Assembly (NCBI GenBank): GCA_040221975.1
Contig: JAVJWR010000033.1
Span: forward strand, 310,001 to 374,000
Direction: 5' to 3'
DNA length: 64,000 nucleotides
DNA from: Haliea sp040221975
GTDB lineage: Bacteria; Pseudomonadota; Gammaproteobacteria; Pseudomonadales; Halieaceae
Positions 55,147-63,887 of the stretch are shown piece by piece (the stretch's first letter is position 1; each line of letters starts with the position of its first letter). The position numbers and the translations under genes are program-made. Under the pieces are notes generated by a model. The model ran no database searches and was not told the DNA's origin. It saw only the letters and a list, made by a program, of their open reading frames with translations.

Positions 55147-56205
55147 TCAATCGGTCAGGCAGGCAGGGTCAAAAGCATCCTCGCCGCGCAGCCAGCGCAC
55201 CACTTCGACTGCTGCGGGTCCCGGCAGTGTGCGGTAGAGAGCCTCGAGATCACTGCGGCGCTTCTCCGGCATATCCAGCCCCTGATCGCGAAACAGGGCG
55301 CTGTCGCGCTGCAACTGCTGCCAGGCAGCCGCGCCAAGGATTGCGCCGGGAACATCGTCGCCGGCCGCCCTCTCCCCGGCATACAGCCGCGCCAGCCCCA
55401 GCAGGGCCGGCACTGAGCACAGCCCCTGGATCATCGGGTTGCAGAAGTGCCCGCGCAGTGCGTCGGCTGCGTACTCAGGACGCTGCGCCAGCGGCTCCAG
55501 ATAGAGGTGGCGACTGCGCAATGCGCCGTCGTTCACCGGATAGTTGTCCCACAGTACCAGAGGCCGCCCCAGCGCCGCCCGCGCCCGCGCCACATCCCGG
55601 GCCAGAATGGACTTCGAACAGACTTCATTGCCGGTCCAGAACACGTCGACCCCAGCGGGCAGCAGGTGGCCGAGTTCCGCCCAGTAGGATGCCGGCCGCG
55701 GGCCGAAATGCCGCTCCAACACCGGATCAAATGAATAGTAGGTCGGACAGACCAGTAACCGGGCGGCCGTGGTCCAGTGCTCAATGTCGGCCACGATCTC
55801 AGCCTGTCGCCCGGCGAGGTCTGCCTGGTCGCCGGGCATATCGTCAAAAAGTACCGCGAGCAGGGGCGCCTCCAGCTCGTTCAGCCGCTGGATCTTGCCC
55901 CGCAGGCGCCGCTGCTCCAGCGTGCCATAGCCGGCGTAGAGCTGAAAAGGTGACAGGCCGATACCAAAGCGCAGCCCTGCAGCGGCATAGTGGCGACTCA
56001 GTTCCAGCAGCTGTCGCCATTCGGCTGCGGGCCAGTCATTCTGCCACTGCCTGCGCAGGAAAGGGTCAGCCTTGGGGGCGTAGAGGAAGCTGTTGAGGCC
56101 GAGCTGGCACAAGATATCCGCATAATCCAGCCGCAACTGCTGGCCCCAGGGACGCCCGTAAAACCCCTCCACCACACCAGAGAGGAATTCAGAAGACACG
56201 GCCAA
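55147..56205 (-). CDS. GH84-type beta-N-acetylglucosaminidase
   Basis: 352 aa TIM-barrel domain related to hyaluronidase/O-GlcNAcase family GH84. 'GVVEGFYGRPWG' is the signature first strand, 'YAPKADPFLRRQW' the substrate-binding loop, and 'LLAVLFDDMPGDQ' carries the paired catalytic aspartates. 'DVFWTGNEVCSKSI' and 'LVLWDNYPVND' are further conserved blocks. No signal peptide, lectin or cell-wall module is attached, so it is a stand-alone, apparently cytoplasmic, catalytic domain. The substrate is probably a terminal beta-GlcNAc, unproven. The start is a TTG at 56205 (AGGG upstream) or a GTG two codons later. Confidence 0.82.
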   Translation of the reverse strand: MAVSSEFLSGVVEGFYGRPWGQQLRLDYADILCQLGLNSFLYAPKADPFLRRQWQNDWPAAEWRQLLELSRHYAAAGLRFGIGLSPFQLYAGYGTLEQRRLRGKIQRLNELEAPLLAVLFDDMPGDQADLAGRQAEIVADIEHWTTAARLLVCPTYYSFDPVLERHFGPRPASYWAELGHLLPAGVDVFWTGNEVCSKSILARDVARARAALGRPLVLWDNYPVNDGALRSRHLYLEPLAQRPEYAADALRGHFCNPMIQGLCSVPALLGLARLYAGERAAGDDVPGAILGAAAWQQLQRDSALFRDQGLDMPEKRRSDLEALYRTLPGPAAVEVVRWLRGEDAFDPACLTD

Positions 56206-56303
56206 GAGAGCCCTTATTACTTTTCGAAGCGTGAATCAAGCAATATATTCCGAATTAGCCTAATAATCCGCCGCTTTCATGTGGAAAATTACCACTGATC
56301 GAC

Positions 56304-56441
56304 GATACTTATGTCGTGGCCGTTACATCCCTGAATTTAGCTAACGGTCGCAGGAGTCCCTTTTTGCTCCTACAGGGAAGCAATCCCTTTGTGTTTCACT
56401 CCTAATGGTCTTCTTGGGTCCCCTTCGGGACCCATTTTTTT
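56304..56441 (+). ncRNA. Possible small RNA ending at a strong terminator
   Basis: A plus-strand terminator with no plus-strand gene before it implies a short transcript. Three consecutive hairpins precede or form the end: AGGAG/CTCCT (56352-56356/56367-56371), AGGGA/TCCCT (56374-56378/56384-56388) and the 8-bp terminator stem. A GATACT hexamer at 56304-56309 is a weak -10; the 5' end is a guess. A 13-codon frame starting TTG at 56364 behind AGGAG also exists, so a leader peptide is an alternative. Confidence 0.3.
56415..56441 (+). terminator. Rho-independent terminator, plus strand
   Basis: Stem TGGGTCCC (56415-56422), loop CTTC, GGGACCCA (56427-56434), then seven T (56435-56441). It faces rightward, whereas both flanking genes (GH84 gene and pilZ) run leftward. 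It has no T-run in the leftward direction. Confidence 0.8.
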
Positions 56442-56448
56442 GCTGCCG

Positions 56449-56802
56449 CTACATGGTGTGGGTGGGTCTGTCGGAGCTGAGGGATCCCGCGAGATGGTTT
56501 TCGATCTTGCTGTTGGCGACCGCATCCTGCTCACTGAACTGCACCCCGATACCCGCCGTGCGATTGCCCTGGGCGCCTCGCGGTGTGACCCAGACCACCC
56601 TGCCGGAGATCGGGATCTTTTCCGGCTCGTCCATCAGGGTCAGCAACATGAAGACTTCGTCGCCGACGCTGTAGCTCTTGTTGGTGGGCACGAACAGTCC
56701 ACCGTTATTGAGAAACGGCATGTAGGCGGAATAGAGTACCGCCTTGTCCTTGATGGTGAGCGACAGAATGCCGTTGCGACTGCCTGCAGCTGTATCACTC
56801 AT
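56449..56802 (-). CDS. pilZ: Type IV pilus assembly protein PilZ
   Basis: 117 aa PilZ-domain protein. 'GILSLTIKDKAVLYSAYMPF' and 'NNGGLFVPTNKSYSVGDEVF' with 'ISGRVVWVTPRGAQGNRTAG' match the founding PilZ, which is needed for type IV pilus biogenesis. The R-x3-R and (D/N)-x-S-x2-G motifs of c-di-GMP-binding relatives are absent, as in PilZ itself. Its ATG overlaps the holB stop (ATGA). It is the last gene of the fab-pabC-mltG-tmk-holB-pilZ run. Confidence 0.92.
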   Translation of the reverse strand: MSDTAAGSRNGILSLTIKDKAVLYSAYMPFLNNGGLFVPTNKSYSVGDEVFMLLTLMDEPEKIPISGRVVWVTPRGAQGNRTAGIGVQFSEQDAVANSKIENHLAGSLSSDRPTHTM

Positions 56803-57803
56803 GTTTGTATCCCCCCGGTCCGAGTCGCCATAGTAGCATTGCCCTGCGGCTTGCCAAAGCAGTCACGCAGGCCCATCAGGGCACTCTCCAGCACCAGCTG
56901 TGGATTCGGGTTGGAGCCGGCGGCAACGGCTCCACGCAGTCTTTGCAGGCGATCCAGCAAATGAAAATGGTCGCGGCAATCCGGTAGTGTGGCGGCGCGC
57001 TGCTGGCGCAGATGTTGCTGCAGGAATAGCGCAATTTCCTCCAGTGCCAGCGCCAGATCCAGCTGACTGAAGAGCGAGACCACCCGGGCAACCGCGGGTT
57101 CACCGGCCGCCAGTGCCTGCAGGCCCGCATGCCGCGCCTGCAGACTGTCGCTACCCGATTCACGGTACAGGCGTTCCGCCCGCAGCGGCATGCCTGCGGC
57201 CAGGTGCAGAAGGTCTGCACTGGCCTCGCGTGTTCCGGTCAGGTGGTCCAGCCACGGCAGGCACTGCGTCGTGGGTGGCAGCGGCAATTTCAATAGCTGA
57301 CAGCGCGAGCGCACCGTGGCAGGTACGCCCTGCAGCCGCTCGCAAGCGAGAATGATGTGGGTGTCGCCGGCGGGCTCTTCCAGGCACTTGAGCAGGGCAT
57401 TGGCGGCGTTCGTGGTCATGGCCTCGGCCGGTGCCAGAACCAGCACCTTGCGCCTGCCGAAACTGGCGGTGCGAAACGCGAAGGCCACGGCATCCCGAAT
57501 CTGTTCAATCTTGATGACCTTGCTCTTGCCCTCCGGCTGCAGCCAGCGAAAGTCGCCGTGACTGCCGGACTGGCTGTAGCGGCAACCCGGACAGGTGCCG
57601 CAATTGTGCCCCGCCACCGGCGCATGGCACAGCAGCAGGCGCGCCAGCGCCAGCGCCAGGCGCGCCTTGCCAATGTCCGCAGGACCCGCCAACAATAACG
57701 CGTGCGGCAGTTGCCCTGATTCCAGCTGTTCCTGTAAACGATTCCAGGCCTCACCCTGCCAGGGCAATGGGGCACTGATGGGTGGCAGCTCAAGCAGGTT
57801 CAT
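56799..57803 (-). CDS. holB: DNA polymerase III delta' subunit
   Basis: 334 aa from ATG 57803, which overlaps the tmk stop (ATGA); the frame is open to 57833. The P-loop is degenerate ('AGPADIGKARLALALA', no Ser/Thr after Lys), as expected for the non-hydrolysing clamp-loader subunit. The zinc motif 'CGTCPGCRYSQSGSHGDFRW' and 'TTNAANALLKCLEEPAGDT' are DnaX/HolB-family blocks with the SRC motif in 'VPATVRSRCQLLKL'. Overlaps pilZ by four bases downstream. Confidence 0.95.
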   Translation of the reverse strand: MNLLELPPISAPLPWQGEAWNRLQEQLESGQLPHALLLAGPADIGKARLALALARLLLCHAPVAGHNCGTCPGCRYSQSGSHGDFRWLQPEGKSKVIKIEQIRDAVAFAFRTASFGRRKVLVLAPAEAMTTNAANALLKCLEEPAGDTHIILACERLQGVPATVRSRCQLLKLPLPPTTQCLPWLDHLTGTREASADLLHLAAGMPLRAERLYRESGSDSLQARHAGLQALAAGEPAVARVVSLFSQLDLALALEEIALFLQQHLRQQRAATLPDCRDHFHLLDRLQRLRGAVAAGSNPNPQLVLESALMGLRDCFGKPQGNATMATRTGGIQT

Positions 57804-58459
57804 GGCCGCCCCGGGTGTCGCGGTCGCCAGCAAGCGTAAAGCTCCTCGCAGATTTCCTGCAGGCGCTCCTGTACCTCAGGAAGCGGCAGGCTGGCATCAA
57901 CCAGGTGGTAGCGACCACTGCTTTCCCGCGCCAATTGCAGATAGGTGTCCCGTACCCGCTGAAAGAACGCCAGCTGCTCCTGCTCGAAACGGTCCAGCTC
58001 ACCCCTGCCACGCACCCGTTCCAGGCCGGTTTCCACCGGCGCGTCCAGCAACAGGGTGTAGTCCGGGCGCAGCTCGCCCTGCACCAGCGTCTCCAGGGTA
58101 CGCACCGCGGATGCCGGCATCCCCCGCCCGCCACACTGGTAGGCGTAGCTGGCATCGGTGAAGCGATCGCAAATAACCCACTGACCGGCCGCCAGGGCGG
58201 GCTGAATAACCTGCTGCAGATGCTGGGCACGCGCCGCAAACAACAGCAACAGTTCCGCCATTGGCGCGACGGGCTCCTCGCGAACCCGCAGCAAAACATC
58301 GCGAATCTCCTCACCCAGGCGGGTGCCGCCAGGTTCACGGGTAACCACCAACTCTACTCCGTGGCTCTCCAGGTAGGCGGCGATACAGGCGATATTGGTG
58401 GACTTGCCGGCGCCCTCGCCCCCTTCGACAGTGATAAACAAGCCGCGTCCTGTTTGCAT
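57800..58459 (-). CDS. tmk: Thymidylate kinase
   Basis: 219 aa. P-loop 'VEGGEGAGKSTN' at about residues 12-22, 'VVTREPGGTRLGEEIRDVLL' with the DRX-type 'WVICDRFTDASYAYQCGGRG' and the LID region 'RGRGELDRFEQEQLAFFQRV'. It phosphorylates dTMP to dTDP. It follows mltG by two bases and overlaps holB by four, so the three are one translational unit. Confidence 0.96.
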   Translation of the reverse strand: MQTGRGLFITVEGGEGAGKSTNIACIAAYLESHGVELVVTREPGGTRLGEEIRDVLLRVREEPVAPMAELLLLFAARAQHLQQVIQPALAAGQWVICDRFTDASYAYQCGGRGMPASAVRTLETLVQGELRPDYTLLLDAPVETGLERVRGRGELDRFEQEQLAFFQRVRDTYLQLARESSGRYHLVDASLPLPEVQERLQEICEELYACWRPRHPGRP

Positions 58460-58461
58460 TG

Positions 58462-59499
58462 CTATTGCGTCCCTGGTGTCGAGCGATAGTCATCCCGTCG
58501 CTGCAACTGATATTTACGCACAGCCCGCTCGTGGCCTTCAAGGGTGGCATTGAATTCATGCGTACCGTCGCCGCGAGCGACGAAAAACAGGGCGTCACCA
58601 GCTGCGGGCTGCAGCGCGGCGTGAATCGCAGCTCTGCCCGGCAATGCGATGGGCGTCGGCGGCAAACCGCCGTGGCGATAGGTATTGAACAAATTGCCTG
58701 CATCGCGCAAATGCCGGCGTCGGAGATTGCCGTCAAAGGATTCACCGAGACCATAGATGATGGTCGGGTCTGTTTGCAGCCGCATGCCGAGCTCCAGCCG
58801 CCGCACAAATACGCCCGCAATTTCCTCGCGCTCCTCTGGCACACCGGTCTCGCGCTCGATGATGGACGCCATTATCAGGGCCTCGTAGGGCGTGGCATAG
58901 GGCAGGTCCGGCGCACGCTGCTCCCATTCGGCAGCCAGGGCCCGCTGCAGGGCATCGTGAGCGCGACGGAGTATATCGAGGTCACTGGCACCGCGCTCGT
59001 AACGGTAGGATTCGGGAAGAAACAGCCCCTCGGGAGCCTCATGTGGCGCCACCAGCTGCAGCAGACGCGGGTCATCGGTACCGTCGAGCACTGCCTCCAG
59101 CGTCGGCTCCGCGGCCAGGATTGCCAAGGCCCGGCTGAGAACAATACCTTCCGGCAGGGTCACCTGATACTGAATCACCTGGCCGCTGACCAGCAGGTCC
59201 AGCAACGATTCTGCGCTCAGCCCGGGGACCAGCCGGTATTCGCCGCGACGAATGCGTGCATCCAGGCCATGGTAGCGCGCCCAGGCGACGAGCAACTCGG
59301 GGTGGGGAAGGACGCCCTGGTCATGCAGGCGTCTGGCAACGCTGCGCAGGCTGTCGCCGGGCTGCACACTCATTACCAATCCGTTCTCGGGCAGATTCAG
59401 CGGAGCCGACCAGCGCTGTACCACTTCGCGTGCCACCAGTGCCGTCAGCACCATTGCCACCAGCGCAAGCGTCAACAGGATCCGCGCCCTGTCTTTCAC
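58462..59499 (-). CDS. mltG: Endolytic transglycosylase MltG
   Basis: 345 aa from the GTG at 59499, which overlaps the pabC stop (GTGA); another GTG four codons earlier (59511) is possible. One N-terminal membrane helix ('ILLTLALVAMVLTALVA') precedes a LysM-like segment ('VQPGDSLRSVARRLHDQGVL'). The catalytic Glu is in 'IMASIIERETGVPEER', with 'LQTDPTIIYGLG' and 'NTYRHGGLPPTPIALPG' downstream. It cuts nascent glycan strands and sets their length. The pabC-mltG-tmk-holB order is conserved in E. coli. Confidence 0.94.
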   Translation of the reverse strand: MKDRARILLTLALVAMVLTALVAREVVQRWSAPLNLPENGLVMSVQPGDSLRSVARRLHDQGVLPHPELLVAWARYHGLDARIRRGEYRLVPGLSAESLLDLLVSGQVIQYQVTLPEGIVLSRALAILAAEPTLEAVLDGTDDPRLLQLVAPHEAPEGLFLPESYRYERGASDLDILRRAHDALQRALAAEWEQRAPDLPYATPYEALIMASIIERETGVPEEREEIAGVFVRRLELGMRLQTDPTIIYGLGESFDGNLRRRHLRDAGNLFNTYRHGGLPPTPIALPGRAAIHAALQPAAGDALFFVARGDGTHEFNATLEGHERAVRKYQLQRRDDYRSTPGTQ

Positions 59500-60341
59500 T
59501 CGCGCAGGCACTCCACATACGCGGCATGCAGGTCCCGGGTTACCGGGTGCCGGCGCCAGCGGCGGTCGCGAAACGCCGCCACGGGGCGCAAGCCGACAAC
59601 CGTATTGCAGTAGAACAATTCGTCCGCTCCCAGCAGCTGTGACAGCTCCAGGCGCGACTCCGTTACCCGTAATCCGCAGGCTGTGGCGAGCCGCTCCAGT
59701 ACCAGGCGGCGCCGGGTGCCGGCGATCCCGGCTTCATTCAGCACCGGCGTCAACAGACTCTTGCCCGCAACCAGAAACAGGTTGCCCGCAGATACCGACA
59801 GGGGCGCACCAGACTGCTCCAGCAACAGGACTTCATCAGTGCCCTGCGCATCACAGTCGGCAGCGGCAAGCACCTGTTCCAGCCGGTTGAGGTGCTTGAG
59901 ACCCGCCAACAGGGGCTGGCGCGCCCAGCGCACCGCAGTCTCTCCGAGGTTTGCCGGAGCTGCCATCTCGGTGGGATCACTCGCGAGCGCCGAAACGCTG
60001 ATGATCACCCTTGGCCGGCAGTCCGCTGGAGGCGCGTAACCTCGCGGCCCGGGGCCGCGACTGACCGTAAGGCGCAGCACCCGGAAGGGAGACGAATCAG
60101 GACTGGAGGCCGCGGCTTGCGCAAGGTGCTTGCGCACGGACTCAAGGCAATCGGGAAAGTGCAGACGCTGCAGGCCCGCCCCCAGGCGGTCGAGGTGGAA
60201 CTCAGGCAACAGGGGCCGGTCGCCACGCAGCAGTATGGTCTCGAACAGACCGTCGCCATAGGCAAAAGCGCGATCAGGAAGGGGTAACGCGTCAGCTGGG
60301 ACGCCGTCAATCCAGGTATTGGTATTGGCCTCGCCCACCAC
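59496..60341 (-). CDS. pabC: Aminodeoxychorismate lyase
   Basis: 281 aa from a GTG at 60341 (another GTG follows at 60338); the frame is open far upstream inside fabF, but the family pattern begins at 'NTWIDGVPADALPLPDRAFA'. 'YGDGLFETILLRGDRPLLPE' is the class IV aminotransferase signature and the PLP lysine is in 'PLLAGLKHLNRLEQVLA'. 'TDEVLLLEQSGAPLSVSAGN' completes the active site. It makes 4-aminobenzoate for folate. The start region overlaps or abuts the fabF stop, with no clear ribosome site, suggesting coupling. Confidence 0.9.
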   Translation of the reverse strand: MVGEANTNTWIDGVPADALPLPDRAFAYGDGLFETILLRGDRPLLPEFHLDRLGAGLQRLHFPDCLESVRKHLAQAAASSPDSSPFRVLRLTVSRGPGPRGYAPPADCRPRVIISVSALASDPTEMAAPANLGETAVRWARQPLLAGLKHLNRLEQVLAAADCDAQGTDEVLLLEQSGAPLSVSAGNLFLVAGKSLLTPVLNEAGIAGTRRRLVLERLATACGLRVTESRLELSQLLGADELFYCNTVVGLRPVAAFRDRRWRRHPVTRDLHAAYVECLRE

Positions 60342-60351
60342 CCGCGCGGCG

Positions 60352-61593
60352 TCAGCCAGGCTGACTGAACAACAACGACCCGTTGGTGCCACCAAAACCG
60401 AAGGAATTCGACAGTGCGTAGCGTATTTGACGCTCCTGGGCAGTATGGGGAACGTAGTTGAGGGTGCAGCCTTGGTCCGGGTTGTCCAGATTAATGGTCG
60501 GTGGGGCAACCTGATCCCGGAGCGAGAGAATGGCAAAAATCGCCTCCACTGCCCCGGCGGCGCCCAACAGGTGGCCGATCATGGACTTGGTCGAACTCAC
60601 CGCTACCGCTTCGGCCGCAGTACCCAGCACAGCCTCAATGGCGCGACTTTCCGCCAGGTCGCCCGCATTGGTGGAGGTGCCGTGTGCATTGATGTAATCG
60701 ATCTGGTCAATGGCCACACCGGCGTCGCGAATGGCATTGCGCATTGCAGCCGCTGCACCGCGACCGTCTTCCGGCGGCAGGGTCATGTGGTAGGCGTCGC
60801 CACTCATGCCAAAACCGCTGATTTCCGCATAGATGTGCGCGCCGCGAGCCTTGGCGGACTCGTACTCTTCAATCATCAGGACGCCGGCGCCGTCACCGAG
60901 CACAAACCCGTCGCGGTCGCGATCCCAGGGGCGCGAGGCTGCGGCGGGATCATCGTTGCGAGTGGACAGCGCGCGGGCGGCAGCGAACCCGGCGAGCCCG
61001 ACCGGAGTGGTCGCCATTTCCGCACCTCCCACCAGCATCGCATCCGCATCGCCCAGGGCAATCAGGCGCGCACCGAGACCAATGTTATGGGTACCGGAGG
61101 TACAGGCGGTTACCACTGCGAGGTTCGGCCCCCGCATATTGAAGCGCACTGAAAGATTGCCGGAAATCATGTTGATGATGGAGCCGGGGACGAAGAAGGG
61201 AGAAACCTTGCGCGGGCCGGAATTGGCAACGATCTCGGAATTCTTCTCGATCTGGCCAATGCCGCCAATGCCGGAGCCGATGGCACAGCCAACCCGGTCC
61301 GCGTTCCCCTCGGTGATTTCGAGGCCGGAATCGAGCATGGCCTGGATACCTGCAGCCATGCCGAACTGGACAAAGATATCCATTTTGCGGGCATCCTTGT
61401 CACTGAAATAGGGCGCGGGATCGAAGCCCCGGACACTGGCGCTGAAACGGGTTGTGTAGGAGGCGACGTCGAAATCGACTATCGGCGCAACGCCGCTCTT
61501 GCCCGCAAGAATATTTGCCCAGGTCTCATCGACATTCAACCCCACGGGGCTGACCATGCCGAGGCCTGTGACTACAACGCGTCTGCCAATCAC
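60352..61593 (-). CDS. fabF: Beta-ketoacyl-ACP synthase II
   Basis: 413 aa. Cys-His-His triad: C164 in 'VVTACTSGTHNIGLG', His in 'YINAHGTSTNAGDLAE' (about 304) and His in 'STKSMIGHLLGAAGAVEA' (about 341). 'GFVLGDGAGVLMIEEYESA' and 'NSFGFGGTNGSLLF' are the KAS II signature. It elongates acyl-ACPs, including C16:1 to C18:1. The start is GTG with GGGGAG eight bases upstream. A hairpin lies between it and acpP. Confidence 0.97.
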   Translation of the reverse strand: MIGRRVVVTGLGMVSPVGLNVDETWANILAGKSGVAPIVDFDVASYTTRFSASVRGFDPAPYFSDKDARKMDIFVQFGMAAGIQAMLDSGLEITEGNADRVGCAIGSGIGGIGQIEKNSEIVANSGPRKVSPFFVPGSIINMISGNLSVRFNMRGPNLAVVTACTSGTHNIGLGARLIALGDADAMLVGGAEMATTPVGLAGFAAARALSTRNDDPAAASRPWDRDRDGFVLGDGAGVLMIEEYESAKARGAHIYAEISGFGMSGDAYHMTLPPEDGRGAAAAMRNAIRDAGVAIDQIDYINAHGTSTNAGDLAESRAIEAVLGTAAEAVAVSSTKSMIGHLLGAAGAVEAIFAILSLRDQVAPPTINLDNPDQGCTLNYVPHTAQERQIRYALSNSFGFGGTNGSLLFSQPG

Positions 61594-61639
61594 CGCACGT
61601 ACTCCCCGGTTGACTCAGGAACTGGAAGCATAAATAAGA

Positions 61640-61672
61640 AAAGCCGCTCCATCAAAACACTGAGGCGGCTTT
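61640..61672 (-). terminator. Attenuating terminator between acpP and fabF
   Basis: On the minus strand AAAGCCGC-N17-GCGGCTTT followed by TCTTATTT. The stem is eight base pairs with a long loop. It sits 21 bases after the acpP stop and would let acpP be expressed above fabF. Confidence 0.65.
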
Positions 61673-61692
61673 CCGGTTTACCGAGAATCAGA

Positions 61693-61929
61693 TCAGGCGA
61701 GGTTTTCCTTGATGTAGTCAATCGCCAACTTCACAGTGGTGATCTTTTCGGCTTCTTCATCGGGGATTTCTGTCTCGAATTCTTCTTCGAGCGCCATTAC
61801 CAGTTCAACGGTATCGAGGGAATCGGCGCCCAGATCCTCAACGAACGATGCCTCCGTCTGTACTTCTTCTTCTTTAACGCCAAGCTGTTCTGCGACAATC
61901 TTCTTAACGCGTTCTTCGATGCTGCTCAT
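61693..61929 (-). CDS. acpP: Acyl carrier protein
   Basis: 78 aa acidic helical protein. The phosphopantetheine serine is S37 in 'EDLGADSLDTVELVMALEEE'. 'MSSIEERVKKIVAEQLGVKE' is the standard first helix. It carries growing acyl chains for FabD, FabG and FabF encoded around it. AGGAG lies nine bases upstream of the ATG. Confidence 0.98.
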   Translation of the reverse strand: MSSIEERVKKIVAEQLGVKEEEVQTEASFVEDLGADSLDTVELVMALEEEFETEIPDEEAEKITTVKLAIDYIKENLA

Positions 61930-61991
61930 TGTATTGGTAACTCCTGAAAATTTAATTCTGAATGAAACCTGGTCACCCGGCCCGAGGCGGC

Positions 61992-62021
61992 ATTTTACTC
62001 TGTTTTTCCGCCGAGTAATAA
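61992..62021 (-). promoter_or_regulatory. Candidate acpP promoter
   Basis: On the minus strand TTATTA (62021-62016), an 18-base spacer and TAAAAT (61997-61992), about 63 bases upstream of the acpP start in the 132-base fabG-acpP gap. A dedicated promoter fits the very high demand for ACP. Confidence 0.45.
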
Positions 62022-62061
62022 TTTTTTTTGGACCGGCAAGGCCCGCCTTGAAGCCCGAGAC

Positions 62062-62805
62062 TCAGGCCATGTTCATACCGCCGTTGATGTGAATCGTCTC
62101 GCCGGTGATGTAGCCTGCCACTTCACTGCATAAAAAGCCAACCAGGGCGCCAATTTCCTCTGCCTCGCCGAGCCGGCCGAGAGGAATCTGGCCCAGCATC
62201 TGGCTGCGTTGCTCGTCCGACAGTGAGCGAGTCATGTCGGTATCGATAAAGCCAGGCGCAACGCAGTTCACCGTTACTGCCCGCGAACCCAGTTCTCGTG
62301 CCAGGGCGCGGGAAAAACCTTCAGCCCCCGCCTTGCTGGCAGCGTAATTGCTCTGGCCGGCATTGCCCATCGCGCCCACCACCGAGGTGATGTTGACGAT
62401 GCGGCCCCAGCGCGCCTTGGTCATGCCGCGCAGGCAGGCCTTGCTGACCCGGTAGAGTGCATTGAGATTGGTATCGATAACCGACTGCCATTCATCCGCC
62501 TTCATCCGCAGCAGAATATTGTCGCGGGTAATGCCGGCATTATTGACCAGCACCAGCGGCGCTCCAAACTCTGAGGTGATGCCTTTCACACAATCGTCAA
62601 CCGCCACCTGATCAGCGACATCCAGTGACATCCCACAGCCGCCATAACCCGCCGCCTTGAGGTACTCGCTGATCGCCGCCGCCCCCTGTTCCGTGGTCGC
62701 GGTGCCGACGACGGTATAGCCATCACCTGCCAGTTGCTCGGCGATAGCGCGGCCGATACCGCGGCTGGCGCCGGTGACCAGGGCCACTTTGCTGTCATTG
62801 CTCAT
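62062..62805 (-). CDS. fabG: 3-oxoacyl-ACP reductase
   Basis: 247 aa short-chain dehydrogenase. NADPH-binding 'LVTGASRGIGRAIAEQLAG', 'LVNNAGITRDNILLRM' and the catalytic Tyr-Lys in 'QSNYAASKAGAEGFSRAL', preceded by the Ser of 'VNITSVVGAMGNAG'. It ends 'GYITGETIHINGGMNMA', the FabG C-terminus. It performs the first reduction in each elongation round. fabD lies 32 bases upstream. Confidence 0.97.
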   Translation of the reverse strand: MSNDSKVALVTGASRGIGRAIAEQLAGDGYTVVGTATTEQGAAAISEYLKAAGYGGCGMSLDVADQVAVDDCVKGITSEFGAPLVLVNNAGITRDNILLRMKADEWQSVIDTNLNALYRVSKACLRGMTKARWGRIVNITSVVGAMGNAGQSNYAASKAGAEGFSRALARELGSRAVTVNCVAPGFIDTDMTRSLSDEQRSQMLGQIPLGRLGEAEEIGALVGFLCSEVAGYITGETIHINGGMNMA

Positions 62806-62837
62806 GCTCTCGCTCCCAATTGCGTGTTAAATGTCCT

Positions 62838-63791
62838 TCAGGCGGCTGCAAGCGCAGCGATGGCATCCTGCAGACTCGCTGGCTCCTCCACCGAATAGCT
62901 GTCGAGTTCCCCGTCTATGCGCTTGTTGAGACCGCTGAGGACCTTGCCGGGGCCGCATTCCACGACGCTGCGTACGCCATTGGCGGCCATGTATTCGACA
63001 CAGCGCGTCCATTGCACTGGACTGTAGATCTGTTCCACCAGCAGACCGCGAATGCGCTCCGGATCGGACTCCGGCCGGGCATGCACATTGTGTACCACAG
63101 GTATCGCGGGGGCACTGACAGGCACTGTCGCCAGGGCCTGGGCCAGCTTCTCACCGGCAGGTCGCATCAAAACCGTATGGAATGGCGCGCTGACGGGCAG
63201 CGGCAGGGCGCGTTTCGCCCCGGCTGCCTTGAGAGCGGCACTCGCGCGCTCCACCGCTGCGGCATGGCCTGCGATAACTACCTGCCCGGGGGAATTAAAA
63301 TTTACCGCCGCAACCTCACCGACACCTTCTGCGGCAATTTCGCCGCATATGCGGTTGATGCTGTCGTCATCAAGGCCGATGATCGCGGCCATGGCGCCCT
63401 CACCCACCGGCACCGCGGTCTGCATGAACTCGCCGCGCTGGCGTACCAGGGATACCGCATCGGCAAAGTCCAGAGAACCCGCGCAGACCAGCGCCGAAAA
63501 CTCGCCGAGACTGTGGCCGGCAAGCAGGGCGGGTGCGACCCCACCGGACGTCTGCCAGGCGCGCCACAGGGCCACGCTGGCAGTCAGCAGCACAGGCTGT
63601 GTCGTCGCGGTCAGGTTCAGCGCCTCCTGCGGCCCCGACTGCACCAGCGCCCACAGATCAAGATCCAGCGCCTCCGATGCCTCGGCAAAAGTATCGCGAA
63701 CAGTCTGGTACTCGGTGTGCGCAGCGGCGAGCATGCCTACCTTCTGCGAGCCCTGGCCGGGAAAAACAAAAGCAATGTGACGGGCGGTCAT
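62838..63791 (-). CDS. fabD: Malonyl-CoA:ACP transacylase
   Basis: 317 aa. 'IAFVFPGQGSQKVGML' opens the fold, the nucleophile is S94 in 'LLAGHSLGEFSALVCAG', and the catalytic His is in 'LPVSAPFHTVLMRPAGEKL'. It loads malonate onto ACP. First of the fab genes in the window; in relatives fabH and/or plsX and rpmF lie upstream, but here a large hairpin at 63888-63923 separates it from the next gene. Confidence 0.97.
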   Translation of the reverse strand: MTARHIAFVFPGQGSQKVGMLAAAHTEYQTVRDTFAEASEALDLDLWALVQSGPQEALNLTATTQPVLLTASVALWRAWQTSGGVAPALLAGHSLGEFSALVCAGSLDFADAVSLVRQRGEFMQTAVPVGEGAMAAIIGLDDDSINRICGEIAAEGVGEVAAVNFNSPGQVVIAGHAAAVERASAALKAAGAKRALPLPVSAPFHTVLMRPAGEKLAQALATVPVSAPAIPVVHNVHARPESDPERIRGLLVEQIYSPVQWTRCVEYMAANGVRSVVECGPGKVLSGLNKRIDGELDSYSVEEPASLQDAIAALAAA

Positions 63792-63887
63792 GGTGTGGCA
63801 GGTCTCCTCGATGACGTGCAGGCAGGTTCAGGCCAGATCTGGCCTGTCTGCCGGCATTGTAGAACAGAGCGGAAAAGAAGGCGCGCA

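Noticed and set aside
56799..57803. Broken Walker A in holB as a sign of a defective gene
   Set aside because: The delta-prime subunit normally has a non-functional P-loop, so this is the expected state.
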